Source: RGEC01 sp044371405
GTDB lineage: Bacteria; Bacteroidota; Bacteroidia; NS11-12g; UBA955
Length of the DNA: 5,055 nt
Assembly: GCA_044371405.1 (NCBI GenBank)
Contig: JBILTS010000144.1
Location: 1 to 5,055 of the forward strand
Direction: 5' to 3'
The position numbers and the translations under genes are program-made. The notes beneath the pieces are model-generated. The model saw nothing but the letters and a program-made list of their open reading frames with translations. It was not told where the DNA came from and did not search any database. Each line of letters opens with the position of its first letter. The first letter of the stretch is position 1. This document shows positions 1 to 5,055 of the stretch, one piece after another.

Positions 1-710
1 CGAAAAATGCAGATATTGTTTGCCTGCAGGAAGTTTACGCTCGCCGAAACATTGATAAAATGGCGGCTCAGCTCAAAGAAAAAACGGGGTACAAATACAT
101 GCAACTATTCCGGCTGGTGCCTGAGCACAATTACGGCATGCTGATCCTGAGCAAATACCCAATCCTGGGCAATGGCCGTGTGGATTTCCCGGGCACCACC
201 GGCAACATGGCGGCCTATGCTGATTTGCAGGTGGAAGAACAGGTAATCCGGGTATATAATGTGCATCTGCAATCCATCCGGTTTCGCAAAACAGATTATG
301 ATTTTGTGAACGGTGCCGATATGGAAGAAGGAACAAACCTACAACAAGGCAAAGGGCTGCTGCGACGCATGCGCGATGCCTACGGGAAACGTGCTGAACA
401 AGCCGATGCAGTGGCCGGACACATTAAATTAAGTAATGTAAAAAATGTGCTGGTTTGCGGCGATTTCAACGATGTTCCCCTCAGCTATGCATACCACACT
501 GTTGCCGCTGACTTAAAAGATGCTTTTCGTGAAGCCGGCAGCGGGCTGGAACGCACCTACCTTGGGCCATTCCCAAGTTTTCGGATAGACTATATACTCT
601 CATCACCGGAAATTACTTTCAAAAACTATCAGAGTTCTGCCGAAATACCCGGCGACCACAAGCTGCTATGGGCAGATTTCACAATGCCCAAAAACCCTGA
701 CAAGGAATAA
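1..710 (+). CDS. Endonuclease/exonuclease/phosphatase (EEP) family protein, 5' end cut by window edge
   Basis: This is a metal-dependent phosphodiesterase or phosphatase fold protein; substrate unknown. The reading frame is open from the left edge (first full codon at base 3), so the ATG at 60 is internal: the residues before it read NADIVCLQEV, a classic EEP motif whose Glu (visible residue 10) binds the catalytic metal. Further family motifs follow in order among the 235 visible residues: YGMLILSKYPI (about 44-54), NVHLQS with the catalytic Asn-His (86-91), GDFND (153-157), RIDYI (194-198) and a C-terminal Asp-His pair in PGDHK (217-220), which stands where SDH is usual. All catalytic positions expected in this portion are present, so the enzyme is probably active. 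The first part of the domain, and any membrane segments or signal peptide, lie outside the window. The family includes DNases, sphingomyelinases and inositol phosphatases, and the sequence does not decide among them. metK follows after 41 bases with its own promoter-like element, so co-transcription is possible but not required. Confidence 0.9.
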   Translation, partial: KNADIVCLQEVYARRNIDKMAAQLKEKTGYKYMQLFRLVPEHNYGMLILSKYPILGNGRVDFPGTTGNMAAYADLQVEEQVIRVYNVHLQSIRFRKTDYDFVNGADMEEGTNLQQGKGLLRRMRDAYGKRAEQADAVAGHIKLSNVKNVLVCGDFNDVPLSYAYHTVAADLKDAFREAGSGLERTYLGPFPSFRIDYILSSPEITFKNYQSSAEIPGDHKLLWADFTMPKNPDKE

Positions 711-721
711 AACGATGTTCG

Positions 722-729
722 TATATTTG
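722..729 (+). promoter_or_regulatory. Putative Bacteroidota-type -7 promoter element for metK
   Basis: TATATTTG matches the TAnnTTTG consensus exactly and ends 22 bases before the metK ATG, which would give a leader of roughly 15-17 bases. I see no TTTG or TTG at the usual -33 distance, since that stretch is the end of the upstream gene and reads A-rich. The short gap also lacks a hairpin terminator, so readthrough from the EEP gene may contribute to metK expression. The call rests on one 8-base match. Confidence 0.45.
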
Positions 730-751
730 CGGCACCTTTTAAAAAATCAAC

Positions 752-2050
<1,299 letters not shown>

Positions 2051-2067
2051 AATCGTTTATTGATAAT

Positions 2068-2095
2068 AAAAAACCCGGCTTGTCCGGGTTTTTTT
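2068..2095 (+). terminator. Intrinsic (Rho-independent) terminator of metK
   Basis: A GC stem, CCCGG (2074-2078) with CCGGG (2084-2088), closes a 5-base CTTGT loop and is followed by seven T residues (2089-2095). Six A residues before the stem can pair with the T tract and lengthen the hairpin to about 11 bp. On the opposite strand the A tract becomes a U tract, so the element could work in both directions, although no minus-strand gene ends here. It lies 17 bases after the metK stop. Confidence 0.92.
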
Positions 2096-2108
2096 ATGGG
2101 TGGTTCCA

Positions 2109-2166
2109 CATAGGCACGGGTTCATAGCCACGGGTTTAAACCCGTGGCTATGAACCCGTGCCTATG
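2109..2166. repeat. Perfect 58-bp palindrome with no spacer, nested 14-bp units
   Basis: Bases 2109-2137 are the exact reverse complement of 2138-2166: 29 paired positions, no mismatch and no loop, centred on TTTAAA. Symmetry breaks at the next pair outward (A2108/A2167). Each arm is itself a near-tandem duplication: CATAGGCACGGGTT (2109-2122) is followed by CATAGCCACGGGTT (2123-2136), differing at one base, and the mirror arm carries the same difference. The element follows the metK terminator by 13 bases. It has no T tract, so it is unlikely to be the main terminator. CCACGGGTTTAAACCCGTGG-type palindromes are, as I recall, a recurring intergenic repeat in Bacteroidota genomes. That is memory and not a search. 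Folding as a cruciform or as an RNA hairpin in any readthrough transcript is inferred. Confidence 0.93.
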
Positions 2167-2194
2167 AATTGGCAGCCCATCATTTTCCGCATAT

Positions 2195-2279
2195 CGACCC
2201 CGGAGGGGTCAAATATCATTAACCCGGTGCGACAGCGCCGGGGGGCGATGCAAGAAGCCACACGACCCCGGAGGGGTCG
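2195..2279. repeat. REP-like composite repeat: two copies of a 16-bp hairpin unit around a central hairpin
   Basis: CGACCCCGGAGGGGTC occurs at 2195-2210 and again at 2263-2278. Each copy folds as GACCCC/GGGGTC around a GGA loop. The second copy gains one more pair (C2263-G2279), whereas the first has A at the matching position and loses it. The copies are in direct orientation, but since each is nearly its own reverse complement they also act as inverted ends. Between them lies a different hairpin (2223-2242). The arrangement resembles short palindromic intergenic elements (REP/BIME type) that I recall in multiple copies in Bacteroidota genomes. Such elements are moved in trans by REP-associated tyrosine transposases (the IS200/IS605-related TnpA family) in other bacteria. 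Neither copy is followed by a T tract on the plus strand, so they are not intrinsic terminators for that strand. Confidence 0.8.
2223..2242. repeat. Central hairpin of the REP-like cluster
   Basis: CCCGGTGC (2223-2230) pairs with GCGCCGGG (2235-2242) over eight positions, including one G-T (G-U in RNA) pair, around the 4-base loop GACA. Further G residues follow to 2245. The stem is GC-rich and would be stable as RNA or single-stranded DNA. It differs in sequence from the two flanking 16-base units. Confidence 0.7.
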
Positions 2280-2351
2280 AACAAAAAAAACAACCTGTAT
2301 TTATTCCTATACACCTTGGGGGCCGGTGACCCATTTGTGGTATACCTTGTA

Positions 2352-2359
2352 TAACTTTG
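2352..2359 (+). promoter_or_regulatory. Putative Bacteroidota-type -7 promoter element for glmS
   Basis: TAACTTTG is an exact TAnnTTTG match with only ten bases between it and the glmS ATG. Transcription would then begin around 2365-2367, leaving a leader of about 3-5 bases. A TTTG at 2334-2337 could serve as the upstream element, but its 14-base spacing is shorter than the roughly 17-23 usual for this promoter class. A promoter must lie near here because the metK terminator isolates glmS from upstream transcription. Confidence 0.5.
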
Positions 2360-2369
2360 CATCTCTCTT

Positions 2370-4211
2370 ATGTGCGGAATTGTTGCTTACATCGGCCATC
2401 GCGAGGCCTACCCCATCATCATCAAAGGGCTGAAACGCCTTGAATACCGCGGTTATGACAGTGCCGGCGTTGCCCTGCTTAACGGCGATTTGCGTGTTTA
2501 TAAACAAAAAGGCAAGGTGGCAGACCTTGAAAAGGCAGCAGCAGGAGAATACACCCAAGGCAGCATAGGCATGGGGCACACCCGCTGGGCCACCCACGGT
2601 GTTCCCAATGATGTGAACGCACACCCCCATCTGAGCCAAAGCGGAGACCTCGCCGTAATTCACAACGGCATCATCGAAAACTACGCCACCATTAAGGAAG
2701 GCCTCATCCGCCGCGGCCACACCTTCAGCAGCGATACCGATACCGAAGTACTCATCCACCTGATTGAAGACATCATGGTGAACGCCGGCCTGAACCTGCA
2801 CGAAGCCGTGCGTGTAGCACTGAAACAGGTAGTGGGCGCCTACGCGATTGTCATCCTCAGCAAAAACCACCCAGAACACCTCATCGCAGCGCGCAAGGGA
2901 AGTCCGCTGGTGGTGGGCATAGGCAAGGAACGCGGTGAATTTTTCATGGCCTCCGACGCTACACCCATAGTGGAATATACCAGGCAGGTTATCTACATGA
3001 ACGACGGTGAAATTGCCATCGTGGAAAATGATGAACTGACCATCAAAACCATCGATAACGAAATTCAGACACCCTACATCCACGAGCTGGAGATGAACCT
3101 CGAGCAGCTGGAAAAAGGCGGCTATCCGCATTTCATGCTCAAGGAGATATACGAACAACCCAAGAGCATCTTGGATAGCTTCAGGGGCCGCATAGACCCC
3201 ATGAGCGCTGAAATTATCATGCGCAGCATCCGCGATTATGAGGAAAAACTGAAAAACATCAACCGCCTCATTCTCATTGGCTGCGGCACCAGCTGGCACG
3301 CCGGTTTGGTAGCCGAATATTTATTTGAAGAGTTTGCCCGTATACCTGTGGAAGTGGAGTACGCCAGCGAATTCCGCTACCGCAATCCGGTTATTTATGG
3401 CGATGACCTGATACTGGCCATTTCCCAAAGTGGCGAAACAGCCGATACCCTGGCCGCCATGGAACTGGCCAAAAATAAAGGAGCTACTGTGTTTGGCGTT
3501 TGCAACGTGGTAGGCAGCAGCATTCCACGCCTAAGCCACGCCGGTGCCTATACCCACGCCGGACCCGAAATTGGGGTAGCCAGTACCAAGGCATTTACCG
3601 CACAGGTAACCGTGCTGGCACTGATAGCCATGGCCATGGGCAAGCTACGCGGCGCCCTCACCGGCGAGCAACTCAGGGCGCTTATGTATGAACTGGAAAG
3701 TATTCCTGCCAAGGTGGAAAAGGCTCTCAAGCTGGATGATGAAATTGTGAAACTGAGTGAAATGTACAAAGACTCACATAACTTCCTGTACCTGGGCCGT
3801 GGATACAACTTCCCCGTAGCTTTGGAAGGGGCCTTGAAACTCAAAGAAATCAGCTATATCCACGCAGAAGGTTACCCTGCCGCCGAAATGAAGCACGGCC
3901 CCATTGCCCTGATTGATGAAAACATGCCCGTGGTGGTGATTGCCACCAACAGCGCACACTATGAAAAAGTGGTGAGCAACATACAGGAAGTGAAAGCACG
4001 CAAAGGCAAAATCATCGCGATTGTTTCTGAGGGCAATAAGGGCTTAAACGACCTGGCAGACCACGTAATAGAGGTGCCCGAAACGGAAGAGTGCCTGAGC
4101 CCGCTCATCAACACCATTCCCTTGCAGCTCCTTAGCTACCACATCGCCGTGATGCGCGGCTGTAATGTGGATCAGCCGAGGAATTTGGCTAAGAGTGTGA
4201 CGGTGGAATAA
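2370..4211 (+). CDS. glmS: Glutamine:fructose-6-phosphate aminotransferase (isomerizing)
   Basis: This cytosolic enzyme converts fructose-6-phosphate and glutamine to glucosamine-6-phosphate, the entry step to UDP-GlcNAc for peptidoglycan and lipopolysaccharide. The 613-residue length matches the family (E. coli 609). The N-terminal Ntn-type glutaminase domain starts with MCGIV, where Cys2 becomes the N-terminal nucleophile after Met removal; this fixes the start codon. It continues with EYRGYDSAG (25-33), GHTRWATHG (69-77) and HNGIIENY (98-105). Two SIS sugar-isomerase domains follow: the first with GCGTS (304-308) and SQSGETADT, the second with GRGYNFPVALEGALKLKE (476-493). E493 and H509 (in MKHGP) correspond to the E. 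coli isomerase residues Glu488 and His504, and the C-terminal AKSVTVE carries the Lys (608) that forms the Schiff base with the sugar. All catalytic residues are present. There is no Shine-Dalgarno sequence. The glmS ribozyme of Firmicutes is absent. The gene ends 24 bases from the stop of the convergent efflux gene. Confidence 0.98.
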   Translation: MCGIVAYIGHREAYPIIIKGLKRLEYRGYDSAGVALLNGDLRVYKQKGKVADLEKAAAGEYTQGSIGMGHTRWATHGVPNDVNAHPHLSQSGDLAVIHNGIIENYATIKEGLIRRGHTFSSDTDTEVLIHLIEDIMVNAGLNLHEAVRVALKQVVGAYAIVILSKNHPEHLIAARKGSPLVVGIGKERGEFFMASDATPIVEYTRQVIYMNDGEIAIVENDELTIKTIDNEIQTPYIHELEMNLEQLEKGGYPHFMLKEIYEQPKSILDSFRGRIDPMSAEIIMRSIRDYEEKLKNINRLILIGCGTSWHAGLVAEYLFEEFARIPVEVEYASEFRYRNPVIYGDDLILAISQSGETADTLAAMELAKNKGATVFGVCNVVGSSIPRLSHAGAYTHAGPEIGVASTKAFTAQVTVLALIAMAMGKLRGALTGEQLRALMYELESIPAKVEKALKLDDEIVKLSEMYKDSHNFLYLGRGYNFPVALEGALKLKEISYIHAEGYPAAEMKHGPIALIDENMPVVVIATNSAHYEKVVSNIQEVKARKGKIIAIVSEGNKGLNDLADHVIEVPETEECLSPLINTIPLQLLSYHIAVMRGCNVDQPRNLAKSVTVE

Positions 4212-4235
4212 TCAATCCTTGAAACGCTGATATAT

Positions 4236-5055
4236 TTATCGCCAGCCTCCTCCCAGCGATTTATAAAGGTGAATATTGGTGATGAACCTTTCCTTTCTGA
4301 TTCTGATGAGGTCAATGTTGGATTGCAGGGCAGTTTTCTGAGCCATCAACACTTCAAGGTAATTGGCTTTTCCGTTGAGAAAAAGATCGTTTGAAATTTT
4401 TACCGATGTATCAAGCGCACCTGCCTCACGGGTTTTCAAATCCTCAACATCGCTTAAATACTTGAAACTAGACAATCCCGAAGACACCTCCAGATAAGCG
4501 TTTAACAGCGTTTTCTGATAACGGTAAAGCGACTCCAATTGTTCGGCATTTGCCTTGTAAAAATGCGCTTTTATGGCACTTCTGTTCACCAACGGCCCGG
4601 TCAAATTACCCAAGATATTGTAGGCCACAGACTGGGGAAAATTGAACAGAAACTGGGTATTGAAGGCCTGAAAACCCAGAGTTCCGAGAATATTGAATGA
4701 AGGATAAAAAGCAGCCCTGGCCGCCTTCACATTCAACTTCGCGGCGCGCAAATTCAATTCTGCTCCCCTGATATCCGGGCGGTTTTGCAACAGAGCAGCA
4801 GGTACACCTGTACTCGCAATGTTCAGTGAATCGAGGTTGAAGAAATTGCTGTTTCTTTTAATTGGCTCGGGATATCTGCCCAAAAGATTATTGATGGCAT
4901 TCTCTAGCAACTGAATCTGTTTTTGGCAATCCACTTCTATGCTTTTTGAATTAAACACAAGGGCTTCAAACTGTTTAATAGATAATTCCGTGGCATGGCC
5001 GGCTTCTTTTTGTACTTTCAGTATTTCAAGTGCATTTCGCTGAAGGCTTAATGAA
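4236..5055 (-). CDS. TolC/OprM-type outer-membrane efflux protein, 5' end cut by window edge
   Basis: This is probably the outer-membrane channel of a tripartite (RND-type) efflux pump, forming a trimeric beta-barrel and alpha-helical tunnel. The frame stays open through the right edge, so the 272 visible residues are the C-terminal part of a protein that in this family is about 450-480 long; the lipobox or signal peptide is outside. The first visible stretch (SLQRNALEILKVQKEAGHATELS...) is the helical repeat typical of the family. It is followed by LENAINNLLGRYP (about 51-63), then GVPAALLQNRPDIRGAE with RPDIR at 92-96, then AARAAFYPSFNILGTLGF, the most recognisable OprM/NodT signature. The C-terminus LYKSLGGGWR is also a family hallmark. 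A GTG at 4956-4958 lies inside the helical repeat and is not the start. Pump partners (membrane-fusion protein and RND transporter) would normally be encoded upstream of this gene, beyond the right edge. Sampled stretches are poorer in G+C than glmS. The substrate cannot be told. Confidence 0.92.
   Translation of the reverse strand, partial: SLSLQRNALEILKVQKEAGHATELSIKQFEALVFNSKSIEVDCQKQIQLLENAINNLLGRYPEPIKRNSNFFNLDSLNIASTGVPAALLQNRPDIRGAELNLRAAKLNVKAARAAFYPSFNILGTLGFQAFNTQFLFNFPQSVAYNILGNLTGPLVNRSAIKAHFYKANAEQLESLYRYQKTLLNAYLEVSSGLSSFKYLSDVEDLKTREAGALDTSVKISNDLFLNGKANYLEVLMAQKTALQSNIDLIRIRKERFITNIHLYKSLGGGWR

Larger units (their letters stand above)
2051..2369. other. Gene-free metK-glmS interval carrying terminator, palindrome, hairpin repeats and promoter
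   Basis: This 319-base gap has no convincing coding sequence on either strand. In order it holds the metK terminator (2068-2095), a perfect 58-bp palindrome (2109-2166), a short unremarkable stretch (2167-2194), a three-hairpin repeat cluster (2195-2279), an A-rich stretch from 2280 to about 2292, and the presumed glmS promoter (2352-2359). The two repeat types differ in sequence and look like separate insertions of multicopy intergenic elements. I see no tRNA, riboswitch or transposase remnant. Confidence 0.85.

Noticed and set aside
60..62. ATG as start of the EEP-family gene
   Set aside because: The frame is open to the left edge and the codons before this ATG encode NADIVCLQEV, an essential family motif, so the gene begins outside the window.
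711..751. SAM riboswitch ahead of metK
   Set aside because: The gap is 41 bases and the predicted leader about 16 bases, too short for any known SAM-binding RNA class.
2195..2279. CRISPR array
   Set aside because: There are only two units, each self-complementary, with a structured hairpin between them in place of a spacer and no cas gene in view.
2263..2292. Second intrinsic terminator formed by the hairpin at 2263-2279
   Set aside because: On the plus strand it is followed by A residues, and on the minus strand the T tract lies before the hairpin, so it fits neither direction.
2280..2369. glmS ribozyme
   Set aside because: The predicted glmS leader is a few bases long, the region lacks the multi-helix core of that RNA, and it is known mainly from Firmicutes.
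2158..2433. Open frame of 91 codons on the plus strand
   Set aside because: It is built from the palindrome end and hairpin repeats, overlaps the glmS start by 64 bases, and shows no domain.
2307..3299. Long antisense open frame (330 codons) opposite glmS
   Set aside because: It lies almost wholly opposite conserved glmS codons and its translation resembles no family; GC-biased codon structure of glmS explains it.
4956..4958. GTG (minus strand) as start of the efflux gene
   Set aside because: The frame continues without a stop to the right edge and encodes the family's helical region, so this is an internal Val codon.

Overview
The window looks like ordinary chromosome of a member of the Bacteroidota, of intermediate G+C. 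Three things point there. The two complete genes have no Shine-Dalgarno sequence. Both are preceded by an exact match to the Bacteroidota -7 promoter element TAnnTTTG. The S-adenosylmethionine synthetase is the long form with the GGPHGDTGLTGRK signature that I associate with this phylum. Genus cannot be told from what is here.

Layout from left to right: (1) the C-terminal 235 residues of an endonuclease/exonuclease/phosphatase (EEP) superfamily protein, cut by the left edge (1-710, +); (2) metK, S-adenosylmethionine synthetase, complete (752-2050, +), followed by a strong intrinsic terminator (2068-2095); (3) a 319-base gene-free gap (2051-2369) holding, after the terminator, a perfect 58-bp spacer-less palindrome (2109-2166), then a cluster of three small GC-rich hairpins in which a 16-base unit occurs twice (2195-2279), and finally the glmS promoter; (4) glmS, glutamine:fructose-6-phosphate aminotransferase, complete (2370-4211, +); (5) the C-terminal 272 residues of a TolC/OprM-type outer-membrane efflux protein, convergent with glmS and cut by the right edge (4236-5055, -).

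The genes do not form one pathway. metK supplies the methyl donor SAM, glmS makes the first committed hexosamine for peptidoglycan and LPS, and the TolC-like protein is probably the outer-membrane exit duct of a tripartite pump whose other parts would lie beyond the right edge. metK and glmS each appear to have their own promoter, and the metK terminator separates them.

I found no evidence for a new defence system, mobile gene or RNA-based system. The least ordinary part is the metK-glmS gap, where two different families of palindromic repeats sit side by side between two housekeeping genes, and where the glmS promoter lies so close to the start codon that the mRNA should be nearly leaderless.
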